Shown here piece by piece: positions 26,218 through 34,081 of a stretch of DNA of 37,453 bases. Numbering within the stretch: position 1 is the first letter of the stretch; each line of letters starts with the position of its first letter. Origin of the DNA: a bacterium (GTDB lineage Bacteria > Margulisbacteria > Marinamargulisbacteria > UBA817 > JABISL01); NCBI GenBank assembly GCA_018700055.1, contig JABISL010000036.1, positions 1-37,453 on the forward strand. Reading direction: 5' to 3'. Both the position numbers and the translations under genes were made by a program. Under the pieces are notes generated by a model. The model was not told where the DNA came from. It worked only from the letters and a program-made list of their open reading frames with translations, and searched no databases.

Positions 26218-27261
26218 GTCTCCACCTAAGTGGCTCGGAGGCAATCGATAGAAGCCTGTGTGCATGTCGGAGAGTGATACTTTTCCAGTGAATAGAGCTG
26301 CTTTAAGAAATGATTGGATAAGGGATTCTAGAGTCGTGTCAGTGAGTTGTGATTGAAAGTAGGGGTCCCCAAAGATAGGATCTGAGCTAAATAATGGAAC
26401 CGGCTCTGACTCAGTGTGAGACGGGGAAAAGTATTCGGATCTCGAAGCCATATACCCTTCCGCTAATGAAGCGATCTGACGAGTTGATACATCAGTGCTT
26501 GGCAAGGTGAAATCCGCTGGTAATTGGGTGAGAGAGTCTGAATCCAGTAGTGCCAGCATACTAATTAGGGATTTCGCTGAGAATAGCGAAATAAGAGATT
26601 GAGGGGCGTCACAATTCAGTTTTTCGGGTGTCTCTGAATTTCCTCCGAATATAGATGATACGAGCTGCCCAGAAACGGTAGTTGGACAAATTCGTGGATC
26701 AAAGATTTCTGGAACAGTCACAATAAGAGATAGTCTAGAATGCCCAGTTTGAGTTACCGATCGCTGATTATAGAGATCGGTCCAATGTCTATCAAACGCT
26801 TTTGTTTCCTGATCCGAAGCACTATTTTCAACATGGATAACAGTTAGTGGTGGTTTTTCAGGGTCTCTTTTGAGGGCGGACTCAAATAGGGGCGAGACAT
26901 CAATACCAGACGCGTTAATTTGATCGACTGAATGCGTAGATGTAGATTTATGAGGAAGTAAGTTGATGACCCGTTCAACACCCATTAATCCGATAGTACT
27001 TAATAGCTCTGGGGTTATATTTTGGGTAGAAATATGAACGAATGAGCCATGTTTCGATCGAAACCCTGTGAGTTGGTTTTCACCATTAAAAGTTGACCCA
27101 AGGACATATGTAGGGTGCTGCCTGTTAGCATCGACACGAAAAAGGCTAGACCTACCTTCTGTAGGGGGTTCTGAATGTGCTCCCATTGGTTGGGAAAGAG
27201 AGCGAATAGTTGCTGATCGAACAATATTTTGAGGTTTAGGGTGTCTAATTAGGGGCATCAT
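26200..27261 (-). CDS. Unknown protein, paralogue of the adjacent gene; possible degenerate phosphatase-like fold
   Basis: 353 aa. No named family is secure. It is a diverged tandem paralogue of the gene at 27292-28389. Matching landmarks are VINLLPHKST (98-107) with IINIAPFQST, PEIFDPR (184-190) with PDIFDPQ, a following Leu/Ser helical part, and SEPVPLFSSDPIFGD with SEPGHSPLFDTAMFGN. The stretch ITPELLSTIGLMGVERVINL, then a turn to ASGIDVSPL and PPLTVIHVENSASD, resembles the layout of DUF442/dual-specificity phosphatase folds. The HCxxxxxR catalytic loop is not there, so if related it is inactive. The first 30 residues contain several Arg and no acidic residue. ATGATG gives two possible starts; AGGA lies about 10 bases upstream. 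No signal peptide or membrane helix. It probably shares a transcript with its paralogue, 30 bases upstream. Confidence 0.75.
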   Translation of the reverse strand: MMPLIRHPKPQNIVRSATIRSLSQPMGAHSEPPTEGRSSLFRVDANRQHPTYVLGSTFNGENQLTGFRSKHGSFVHISTQNITPELLSTIGLMGVERVINLLPHKSTSTHSVDQINASGIDVSPLFESALKRDPEKPPLTVIHVENSASDQETKAFDRHWTDLYNQRSVTQTGHSRLSLIVTVPEIFDPRICPTTVSGQLVSSIFGGNSETPEKLNCDAPQSLISLFSAKSLISMLALLDSDSLTQLPADFTLPSTDVSTRQIASLAEGYMASRSEYFSPSHTESEPVPLFSSDPIFGDPYFQSQLTDTTLESLIQSFLKAALFTGKVSLSDMHTGFYRLPPSHLGGDSDSLS

Positions 27262-27291
27262 AATTAATGTTTCCTAGGTCGCGGCTGCTTT

Positions 27292-28389
27292 TTAAGATTG
27301 GTTCCCTACAGTATATTTTTGGCCTTCTTTTCTTTTGTCATAGGTAGGGTTTACTAAATTATTGTCTTTGAACGCCTGGTTTGATTCCTCAAGAACGTTT
27401 TCTTTGGTTAAGCTCGACATAACATTCCCAAACATAGCAGTGTCGAATAGTGGGCTGTGGCCAGGTTCGGATTGGGTCTGGGGTTTAGTTTCTTGATCTG
27501 TACAATCAACCATATTCTTATGATGAAGAGAAGCTTCAAAATTAACCAGAGTTGAGGCATTATTTACAACATCTTTAACGGATAATGATACAGATGGAAG
27601 AATAAAGTGAGTACCCGTTTTATTTAGATCAAGTGGAGTGGTACCAAGAGTTGAAATAAACTGAGAGAAAGCGCTCATTGAAATGGCTGGAAACGTGTTT
27701 TCTGGTTTACTATATAATGGCGGAGTGTGAAAAGCATAAGGGATTCCGCTACGGATGACACTCGTTGCATGGACATTGAGTAGGCCTTCTTGATTTCCTA
27801 CTTGAGGGTCAAATATATCAGGCGCTTCTACGGTGATAGCATGGTGACCATCGTGTCCATAGGCGCTATTTCTGTAGTTGAATGAATCTGTAGTTGAATG
27901 AATCTGGTTATAGTTGGGATCGGAGCGGTGTAGCACAGTAACGACTCTAAGAGGCCCCTTGTTTTCAACAGTTGCCTCTTCGGCTACACGAAACACGTCT
28001 TCAGTCAGGGTACTCGGCCAAGTGACTTTTCCAATTGCGGAGGGGTCCGTTGATTGAAATGGTGCAATATTGATAATAACACCCAGGCCGCCGGCATTTT
28101 CTTGTTGAGTGAGAATGTTTTGTGGCTCTAATTCTTGAGGGAATATGAGGGTAGTATTTGTACCCGTATGACCTACTGTGCTAACAATTTTGCCTGCGAG
28201 TTCACCGTCACCAACGACAGCAGAAAATTTAGGAAACGCTCCGGACGTCACCATATTCAAGTCGCCAAGAGTTGGTTTGTTTTTACTTGTTTCTACTGGA
28301 GCAGAAGACATTGCTCGAGAGAATACAGAGAAACCTGTACGTACAGAAGGAATAAGGCTACGCGATGCGAAGGGGAGTGCATGTGACAT
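27292..28389 (-). CDS. Unknown protein, paralogue of the adjacent gene, with presequence-like N-terminus
   Basis: 365 aa, first of two tandem paralogues. Not recognised as a named family. Residues 1-32 (MSHALPFASRSLIPSVRTGF, then SVFSRAMSSAP) are rich in Ser/Ala/Arg and lack acidic residues, which resembles a mitochondrial targeting presequence. The body mirrors its neighbour: IINIAPFQST (105-114), PDIFDPQ (190-196) and a C-terminal acidic/polar tail. Codons around residues 160-172 contain a perfect 16-base tandem duplication (27872-27903). Since 16 is not a multiple of three, the present frame depends on both copies. No catalytic motif is seen. The start is an ATG with AAGGCGG about 9 bases upstream. 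Confidence 0.75.
   Translation of the reverse strand: MSHALPFASRSLIPSVRTGFSVFSRAMSSAPVETSKNKPTLGDLNMVTSGAFPKFSAVVGDGELAGKIVSTVGHTGTNTTLIFPQELEPQNILTQQENAGGLGVIINIAPFQSTDPSAIGKVTWPSTLTEDVFRVAEEATVENKGPLRVVTVLHRSDPNYNQIHSTTDSFNYRNSAYGHDGHHAITVEAPDIFDPQVGNQEGLLNVHATSVIRSGIPYAFHTPPLYSKPENTFPAISMSAFSQFISTLGTTPLDLNKTGTHFILPSVSLSVKDVVNNASTLVNFEASLHHKNMVDCTDQETKPQTQSEPGHSPLFDTAMFGNVMSSLTKENVLEESNQAFKDNNLVNPTYDKRKEGQKYTVGNQS
27872..27903. repeat. Perfect 16-base tandem duplication inside a coding region
   Basis: The unit ctgtagttgaatgaat occurs twice without interruption and is followed by ctg of a third. Gain or loss of one unit would shift the reading frame of the gene at 27292-28389. Confidence 0.9.
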
Positions 28390-28409
28390 AGGGGAACCGC
28401 CTTTATTTA

Positions 28410-28434
28410 TTAAATTTTATTAAATTTTATTAAA
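28410..28434. repeat. Short AT-rich tandem repeat upstream of the paralogue pair
   Basis: The decamer taaattttat is repeated at 28411-28430, with a partial third copy. It lies just upstream of the 28389 start, near a plausible minus-strand promoter (TTGATA, then TAATAA), so copy number could alter promoter spacing. Confidence 0.6.
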
Positions 28435-28454
28435 TGCTAGTTTAGCACTATCAA

Positions 28455-28547
28455 TTGAGTTTGACTAGAAAACCATTTTGATTGCCCTGAAAGAGACATT
28501 TATGCAGAATTATATTCTACATAATGGATGTATTTTTGAGTTTGACT
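28455..28547. repeat. 12-base direct repeat flanking an imperfect palindrome
   Basis: ttgagtttgact occurs at 28455-28466 and 28536-28547. Between them, about 28501-28524, lies an imperfect palindrome (TATG.AGAAT tat ATTCT.CATA). The palindrome could be a weak terminator for the upstream glycosyltransferase operon or an operator. No gene is present here. Confidence 0.4.
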
Positions 28548-28560
28548 GAATTAAGCTAAA

Positions 28561-30150
28561 TTACTTTTTTTGCTGATCAAGCCAGTCAATAAATTGATGA
28601 GGTTGAATGAGGTTGAGTGCCTCAACTCGATGTTGATCGAATAGTGAGTAATCCATGGCTAAGGTCTTAGGCAGAGAGAAAAGAGCTTGGTCACCTTTTC
28701 GAATAACTCCGAGTCCATAATCCGTATCAATAGTAAACATTTCTAAGTCGTCTCGAGTAGATCTGTAATGAACAAAACTTTTCCATACGGTACCATTCCA
28801 AGCCAGTTGATCCTCAGGAACACCCAGGTCATTTACCCTCTCTTCCACTTGGTGTAACTCCGAAGGGGGGTTGCAGTCATGAAGAACAATTGTTCCACCA
28901 GGTTTTAGCCAGAGAAGAGCATTGCGTATATCTTTTCGGACTTGGTCATCTAAATGGAGCCCATCTAGAAATATTAGATCATATTTTTCATGAGATGGAT
29001 CGGATGATATAGATTTGAAAAAAGCATCCGATGTCATGGGGTAGTTACAGTTTCCAGCAGGGTCTACACCATCTTTATGAGGAATTTTAATCAATGATAA
29101 GTTAGTTCCATCCCGAACCCCAACCTCTAAGTAGCGAGTGTAATTAAATTTTTTAGCTAAGGCGTTAAGTACGGTTGTTCGGGATGTTGTTTCTTTTTTG
29201 GTGCGAACGACTGATTTGAAAACGGAGGCGATTGAGGACGTATTTTGAATTGGAGTGTAGTGGGCATCAATATAATCGAGTCCCTTTAATTGTATGTCCC
29301 GTCGTGTTTCACAATCTTGCAACCGAGAGTAGGTAGATTGTAATTCTTTGTCGCAGGAGACAATAAGGGCCTGTAAACCTGCTTCTTCAAGTGTTTCAGA
29401 GAAGCTAGGGGAGTCAAATGCAATAGTAGGAATTCCCGCAGCCAAGGTGACTAACAGACGATTATTTGATTTTAAGTGACCCCGTTCATTATCGGGTTGC
29501 GTCAATAAACAAACATCGAGTTGGCGTAGGTCCTGAATAAATGTTTCCAGATGCCAAGGAACAATATGGCCGGGAAAAGAGTCGTCTGGGTGAGTAATAA
29601 AAATAGATTTTGATGTATTAGAAAGGATAGATAACTTGGAATGGGCCTCAGTACAGTTTTCTAGATTTCCGAATGATCCAATTGCAGTAACTGTAGGTTG
29701 AATGCTTGGTACGCCATACTTTTCAATTTGATCATAGTAATCGATTCCATTGGGCACAATATGAATGGGCTTTTGAGTAGAGGATTTTAAGATTGAAACA
29801 CTTTTTTTTGTAGCTACAGTGACAGCATCTGCTAGCTGAATGAAATCAATTCCGGCAAAGGTTGGAATAACGTTTTCTAGCATCTCAATATCATCGTCAA
29901 TATCGTAGATGACACCGATTTCCATAGCCTGAAGCTTTTTTAAAAGGGGCAATAGTGCAGGGATTGCTTGTTTTTGAACATAGACAAGCGAGCAGTCTTT
30001 AAAATCAGAAACGCCAGAGAAGGTAACCCAAGCGAATTGATCTTTAGGAAGGCCTTCTAAAAAGGAATAATATCTTAAACGAGTAGAAGCGGTTTCTTTT
30101 CCGCCAATTGGAATCCCAACAATCTTAATGATGTTTGATTGGGGGGACAT
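28561..30150 (-). CDS. Glycosyltransferase-methyltransferase fusion protein
   Basis: 529 aa with two domains. The N-terminal part (about 1-320) is a GT-B-type glycosyltransferase, seen in the opening TASTRLRYYSFLEGL, VIYDIDDDIEMLE near residue 105, HIVPNGIDYYD, and a GxPTIAFDSPSFSETLEE donor-site region. The C-terminal part (about 325-500) is a class I SAM methyltransferase of the Methyltransf_24 type: YLEVGVRDGTNLSLI, DLIFLDGLHLDDQVRKDI and LKPGGTIVLHDCNPP. Such fusions usually build and cap surface glycans. It lies 6 bases after the ribH stop, last in a transcript with glycosyltransferase and riboflavin genes. Sugar and acceptor cannot be told. Confidence 0.85.
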   Translation of the reverse strand: MSPQSNIIKIVGIPIGGKETASTRLRYYSFLEGLPKDQFAWVTFSGVSDFKDCSLVYVQKQAIPALLPLLKKLQAMEIGVIYDIDDDIEMLENVIPTFAGIDFIQLADAVTVATKKSVSILKSSTQKPIHIVPNGIDYYDQIEKYGVPSIQPTVTAIGSFGNLENCTEAHSKLSILSNTSKSIFITHPDDSFPGHIVPWHLETFIQDLRQLDVCLLTQPDNERGHLKSNNRLLVTLAAGIPTIAFDSPSFSETLEEAGLQALIVSCDKELQSTYSRLQDCETRRDIQLKGLDYIDAHYTPIQNTSSIASVFKSVVRTKKETTSRTTVLNALAKKFNYTRYLEVGVRDGTNLSLIKIPHKDGVDPAGNCNYPMTSDAFFKSISSDPSHEKYDLIFLDGLHLDDQVRKDIRNALLWLKPGGTIVLHDCNPPSELHQVEERVNDLGVPEDQLAWNGTVWKSFVHYRSTRDDLEMFTIDTDYGLGVIRKGDQALFSLPKTLAMDYSLFDQHRVEALNLIQPHQFIDWLDQQKK

Positions 30151-30156
30151 AAAAGG

Positions 30157-30654
30157 CTAACTCATTTGAAGCGCGGTAATGGCAGCTTCATATCCTTTAT
30201 TGGTTTTGTCTTCTTGAGCACGCTCCATAGCTTGCTCTGGCGTTTCAGTAGTTAGTACGCCAAATATCACGGGGGTTTCAGTATCGAGACTCACATCCAT
30301 GATGCCTCGTGCACATTCCCCTGCGACGAAGTCAAAGTGTGCCGTATCACCTCGGATGACACATCCCAAACAAATTACTGCATCGATATCCATGTCCCTA
30401 ATGGCGTGCAGCGCTGCAAGTGGTAACTCAAAAGCACCAGGGACATATTTAATATGAATATTCTTTGGGTCTACATCATGCTCGACAAGACCCTTTAGTG
30501 AACCTTCTAAAAGACGGTTAGTAACTGTTGCGTTAAATTCAGCCACTAATATCGCGACCCCCTTTCCTTTGCCAATCGGCTCAGAGGAGTGCACGGTATA
30601 GGCGCTTAAGTCAGGTGTTTTGTCTGGATCATCAAAATGACTGCCGATTTTCAT
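30157..30654 (-). CDS. ribH: 6,7-dimethyl-8-ribityllumazine synthase
   Basis: 165 aa. It has the lumazine synthase signatures [14 protein letters not shown] (substrate loop near residue 38), [32 protein letters not shown] with the catalytic His, and [15 protein letters not shown]. It condenses 5-amino-6-ribitylaminouracil with dihydroxybutanone phosphate, the penultimate step of riboflavin synthesis, as a cytoplasmic icosahedral or pentameric assembly. A 20-odd residue N-terminal extension precedes the core. Its ATG overlaps the ribBA stop (ATGA). Confidence 0.96.
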   Translation of the reverse strand: MKIGSHFDDPDKTPDLSAYTVHSSEPIGKGKGVAILVAEFNATVTNRLLEGSLKGLVEHDVDPKNIHIKYVPGAFELPLAALHAIRDMDIDAVICLGCVIRGDTAHFDFVAGECARGIMDVSLDTETPVIFGVLTTETPEQAMERAQEDKTNKGYEAAITALQMS

Positions 30655-31865
30655 GATAGGATGTGTCCCATTTTTTCAGATTTCACTTTTAGGTAAGCTT
30701 CATTATGAGGGCCTGGTTTAACTACTAAAGGAACTCTTTCAACAACTTCCAATCCGTAGCCTTCTAGACCTACAATTTTAGTAGGATTATTGGTGATGAG
30801 TCTCATTTTCTGAATCCCAAGATCCAATAGCATTTGAGCGCCAACACCATAATCACGAAGGTCAGGTGCAAATCCTAGTTTCTCATTGGCTTCTACAGTG
30901 TCCGCACCTTTTTCTTGTAATTTGTACGCTTTGAGTTTGTTGTCGATTCCGATGCCACGACCTTCTTGGCTCATGTACATAACCACACCTACACCTTCGT
31001 CTTCGATCATTTGCATGGCCGAATGTAGTTGTGGGCCACAGTCACAACGCTGAGATCCAAAAACATCCCCTGTGAGGCATTCGGAGTGAACCCTAACTAG
31101 AGTAGGGGTGTCGGGACTCAAGTCTCCTTTTACCAAGGCAAAATGAAACTTTTCATTGATTTCATCTTTGTAACAAGTAAGTTGAAAGTCACCATGGTCA
31201 GTAGGCATATGAACCGTTTCCACTTTAGTGATGAATCGTTCTTGAGTGACCCGATATTGAATAAGGTCCTTGATAGTAATAATTTTGAGATCATGAAGTT
31301 TGGCAAACTCGAACAAATCAGGTGTTCGGGCCATCTCCCCATCTTCGTTGATGATTTCACAAATCACGCCAGCTGGAGCGACTCCGGCTAGACGAGCTAG
31401 ATCTGTAGCTGCTTCCGTATGACCAGCACGTTTAAGAACGCCCATTTCACGGGCTCTAAGTGGAAAAATATGGCCTGGGGATACAAGATCTTTTGGCGAG
31501 CTATCCGGATCGATAATGACCTGAATGGTCTTAGCACGTTCAGTAGCGGATATCCCTGTAGTAATGTCGTGTTTCGGTGCTGCATCAACAGATACAGTGA
31601 ATGCGGTTTGTTGGGCTTCCGTATTCTGGGCTACCATTTCCTTGAGTTCCAAACGATCAAGGATCGTGTCCGTGGCCGGTAAGCAGACCAATCCACGCGC
31701 ATGCTTAATCATGAAGTTGATCGCATCTGGCGTAGCATAATGAGCAGCCATAATGAGGTCGCCTTCATTCTCACGGTCTTCATCATCCAACACAATCACC
31801 ATTCGCCCATTCGCGATCTCTGCAATCGCGTCTTCAATGGCATCAAATTTAAATGTCTGACTCAT
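30651..31865 (-). CDS. ribBA: Bifunctional 3,4-dihydroxy-2-butanone-4-phosphate synthase / GTP cyclohydrolase II
   Basis: 404 aa, standard length. The RibB half (1-205) has [19 protein letters not shown] and [12 protein letters not shown]. The RibA half (206-404) has [20 protein letters not shown], with three zinc-binding cysteines, [18 protein letters not shown], and [13 protein letters not shown]. It makes both early riboflavin precursors. A promoter with TTGACC, 17 bases, TAGACT ends 9 bases before the ATG, leaving no room for an FMN riboswitch. It is followed by ribH with a 4-base overlap. ribD is not in the window. Confidence 0.97.
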   Translation of the reverse strand: MSQTFKFDAIEDAIAEIANGRMVIVLDDEDRENEGDLIMAAHYATPDAINFMIKHARGLVCLPATDTILDRLELKEMVAQNTEAQQTAFTVSVDAAPKHDITTGISATERAKTIQVIIDPDSSPKDLVSPGHIFPLRAREMGVLKRAGHTEAATDLARLAGVAPAGVICEIINEDGEMARTPDLFEFAKLHDLKIITIKDLIQYRVTQERFITKVETVHMPTDHGDFQLTCYKDEINEKFHFALVKGDLSPDTPTLVRVHSECLTGDVFGSQRCDCGPQLHSAMQMIEDEGVGVVMYMSQEGRGIGIDNKLKAYKLQEKGADTVEANEKLGFAPDLRDYGVGAQMLLDLGIQKMRLITNNPTKIVGLEGYGLEVVERVPLVVKPGPHNEAYLKVKSEKMGHILS

Positions 31866-31874
31866 AATATCCCC

Positions 31875-31903
31875 AGTCTAAGTAGCTTTTGAGTTGAGGT
31901 CAA
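31875..31903 (-). promoter_or_regulatory. Promoter of ribBA-ribH
   Basis: On the minus strand TTGACC (31898-31903) and TAGACT (31875-31880) are separated by exactly 17 bases, the best promoter seen here. The -10 box ends 9 bases before the ribBA ATG, so the leader would be 2-3 bases; GGGG lies just before the ATG. TTGACC overlaps the stop of the upstream glycosyltransferase gene. Confidence 0.65.
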
Positions 31904-32865
31904 CTCCAGTCCAATAGTGCTTTGGCATGATCAAAAGTATTTAAGGAGTCACCGCTGTAATCAATTAGATTTTCTTTGTCATTATTTATCAACTCTAGTA
32001 GCGTTTCTTGTGTATCATAAATATAGAGTTGATCACGTGTTTCGGTAGTTAAGGAGGTGACTACACCAATGTCTCGAGTAAAGAGCTGTGCTTGATGAAG
32101 GATGGCATCAGCGATAGACCACCCAAACCCTTCTTCTCTTGAAAAAGAGATATACCCTTTGCAATTCTGATAGAGATAAGACAGCTCGGATTGAGTCTTC
32201 TGAGATAATGGAATACAGTTTGAAGGAAGTGATTTGATAGGGAAATCAACAGAAAATGTACGCATATCATAAGCCCATACAAGTGGATGCGGCAGACTGT
32301 TACAGATATCGAGTAGTAAGTCTTGTCCTTTACACTCTTTCTCGCCTTCTGGATATGTACGGATACAGCTATAGGGATTGAATACGGTAAGATAGAAATT
32401 TTCTGGTAGGCCTGACACTATAGTTGTCTCTTCCGTCATTTTAAAACAAGGTGGAGGGAATACTTTATGTTTAGATTGGTCGGACAATAATGATTTTCCA
32501 GCGTCTGTTTGATTTAATATTCCATCGAAATAGTCTTCAATATGAGTAACAGAATTTCCAGCGGGGCTTAGATATTTTTGAGTGGCTGTAAATGTGTTCA
32601 TTAGATATGGGGCATAAGGGCCAATTTGAAAGTATAGGTCAAAATGATGAGGGATTTCAGTATCGTATGCAAACAGAGAGGAAAATGAGTGTACGGTAAC
32701 TTCTGGAGATTTAACCATAAATTCCGAAGGAATGACTTCTAATGTAACAATGGTGATATCGAAAAAGGGGTGAAGAGATTTACAGAAAGAGTACAAACAT
32801 CGTTCTGCCCCCCCGACCCCCCCGACCCACTTTGTTGAAATTAAAAGCGATTTTTTTTTGCTCAT
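31900..32865 (-). CDS. GT-B glycosyltransferase (family 4-like), candidate phase-variable gene
   Basis: 321 aa. The N-terminal Rossmann part opens with LLISTKWVGGVGGAERCLYS, the usual Gly-rich acceptor-side loop. The C-terminal donor half has SELSYLYQNCKGYISFSREEGFGWSIADAI, with the E(x7)E-like region typical of GT4 enzymes. Probably a cytoplasmic glycan assembly enzyme. The first 20 codons contain an A9 run on the coding strand (32851-32859) and two G7 runs (32817-32823 and 32808-32814), which are slippage-prone. It is divergent from a GT2 gene over 39 bases. A TACACT box ends 6 bases before the ATG. ribBA lies 34 bases downstream with its own promoter. Confidence 0.82.
   Translation of the reverse strand: MSKKKSLLISTKWVGGVGGAERCLYSFCKSLHPFFDITIVTLEVIPSEFMVKSPEVTVHSFSSLFAYDTEIPHHFDLYFQIGPYAPYLMNTFTATQKYLSPAGNSVTHIEDYFDGILNQTDAGKSLLSDQSKHKVFPPPCFKMTEETTIVSGLPENFYLTVFNPYSCIRTYPEGEKECKGQDLLLDICNSLPHPLVWAYDMRTFSVDFPIKSLPSNCIPLSQKTQSELSYLYQNCKGYISFSREEGFGWSIADAILHQAQLFTRDIGVVTSLTTETRDQLYIYDTQETLLELINNDKENLIDYSGDSLNTFDHAKALLDWS
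32808..32823. repeat. Two C7 tracts forming a 9-base tandem repeat near a gene start
   Basis: cccccccga is repeated (C7, GA, C7, GA). On the coding strand it encodes the GGVGG loop of the glycosyltransferase, so slippage in either tract would frameshift the gene within its first 20 codons. Confidence 0.85.
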
Positions 32866-32871
32866 AAAAAC

Positions 32872-32877
32872 AGTGTA
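32872..32877 (-). promoter_or_regulatory. -10 box for the GT4-like gene (leaderless arrangement)
   Basis: TACACT on the minus strand ends 6 bases before the ATG at 32865. It is packed back to back with the GT2 gene's -10 box in a 39-base gap, so the two promoters overlap. Confidence 0.45.
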
Positions 32878-32890
32878 TCAGAAAGGTTGA

Positions 32891-32896
32891 TATACT
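32891..32896 (+). promoter_or_regulatory. -10 box for the GT2 gene
   Basis: TATACT ends 8 bases before the ATG at 32905, giving a leader of about one base. It excludes the upstream TTG start at 32887, which lies before this box. Confidence 0.5.
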
Positions 32897-32904
32897 TAAT
32901 AATA

Positions 32905-34077
32905 ATGACTGCTATCACTCCCCGAATCTCCATTATCATCCCCTGCTATAACAGCGAGGCCTATATCATAGAGACACTCGAGAGTGTGCTCGCTCAAACA
33001 GAGTCGTCTTGGGAATGTCTTGTGGTGAACGATGGGAGTACGGATCGTTCCCAAGAATTAATTGAAACGTTTCAACACGCCTATCCAGAGGCCAATATTC
33101 AACTCATAAACCAGTCTAATATGAAAATGAGTGCCGCAAGGAATAATGGGATAGAGCTTGCTAAAGGAGAATGGATTCTACCTTTTGATTCGGATGATAT
33201 CTTGAGACCTGATGCACTAGAAAAATTACTGGAGTGCCAATCTGATCATCCCGACGTAGATATTATTACGGCCAACTATCAATATTTTGGGAATAGTACA
33301 CATATCAAACCTTGTCGCCTACCTGATATTCAGACGCTAAGCTTGTTGCCAGGCGATTGCGGCGCCCCAGCATTAATTCGTCGGAATATGGCAGAAGCAA
33401 TAGGGGGGTACAAACCTTGTATGGTGTATGGGTATGAAGATTGGGAGTTTTGGGTAAATGCCATTGATAACGGGTATAAATCGACACATTTAAATGAATC
33501 AATTTTTCTTATTCGATCTAGGGATAACTCGATGGTGTCGATAAGCACTCATAATGGCGCCACGATAAAAGCTAAGATGCGAGTGTTATATCCGCATTTA
33601 TATCCTGAGTCTCAACAATTACGTGCAACTCAACTCATGGTGATTGATTCAGACTTACTAGTCAGTCTTAAGACCCAAATTGAATCAACTCCAAAAGATG
33701 AGTGGACTCAGAAACTGATTCGTCGAATAGAGAAAAGTCTTACGATAGAGAAGCCCAAATCCGTACAAATGCCAGAGGTGACCGAATATGTAACAAGCTT
33801 GGACCCAGAGTGTTTAAGTGCCGTTCTTGAAGAAGGAAGAGGGCTCAGGCAATTTTTTGACATCTACTTTGATGCCCCTTTCGCTGAGCATTTTCTATAC
33901 CTGTTTAAGTCCCAGAGTTTTTTAGCCGTTCCTCACCTCATAGATAAACTGAAGAGGGATTTTATGATGGCAGTAGATAATAGCTCGGAAAAGAAACGGT
34001 TTGCTACCTTGCTCTCCCGAGCGCTCCATTGCCAAGGTTGGATTGAAGCGTGTGATCAAATTGGTAAAGGCGCTTAG
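32905..34077 (+). CDS. Family 2 glycosyltransferase
   Basis: 390 aa from the ATG downstream of the TATACT box. The N-terminal GT-A domain (about 1-230) has ISIIIPCYNSEAYIIETLES, VVNDGSTDRSQELI, a LPFDSDDILRPDALEKL with the metal-binding DSDD, and GYEDWEFWVNAI near the catalytic-base position. The C-terminal 160 residues are helical and not recognised. It transfers a sugar from a nucleotide donor, probably for a surface glycan. It is convergent with ribE, ending 4 bases away, and divergent from the GT4-like gene. Confidence 0.92.
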   Translation: MTAITPRISIIIPCYNSEAYIIETLESVLAQTESSWECLVVNDGSTDRSQELIETFQHAYPEANIQLINQSNMKMSAARNNGIELAKGEWILPFDSDDILRPDALEKLLECQSDHPDVDIITANYQYFGNSTHIKPCRLPDIQTLSLLPGDCGAPALIRRNMAEAIGGYKPCMVYGYEDWEFWVNAIDNGYKSTHLNESIFLIRSRDNSMVSISTHNGATIKAKMRVLYPHLYPESQQLRATQLMVIDSDLLVSLKTQIESTPKDEWTQKLIRRIEKSLTIEKPKSVQMPEVTEYVTSLDPECLSAVLEEGRGLRQFFDIYFDAPFAEHFLYLFKSQSFLAVPHLIDKLKRDFMMAVDNSSEKKRFATLLSRALHCQGWIEACDQIGKGA

Positions 34078-34081
34078 TCAG

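Noticed and set aside
30651-31900. FMN riboswitch ahead of ribBA
   Set aside because: Only 34 bases separate ribBA from the previous stop, and they are occupied by a promoter.
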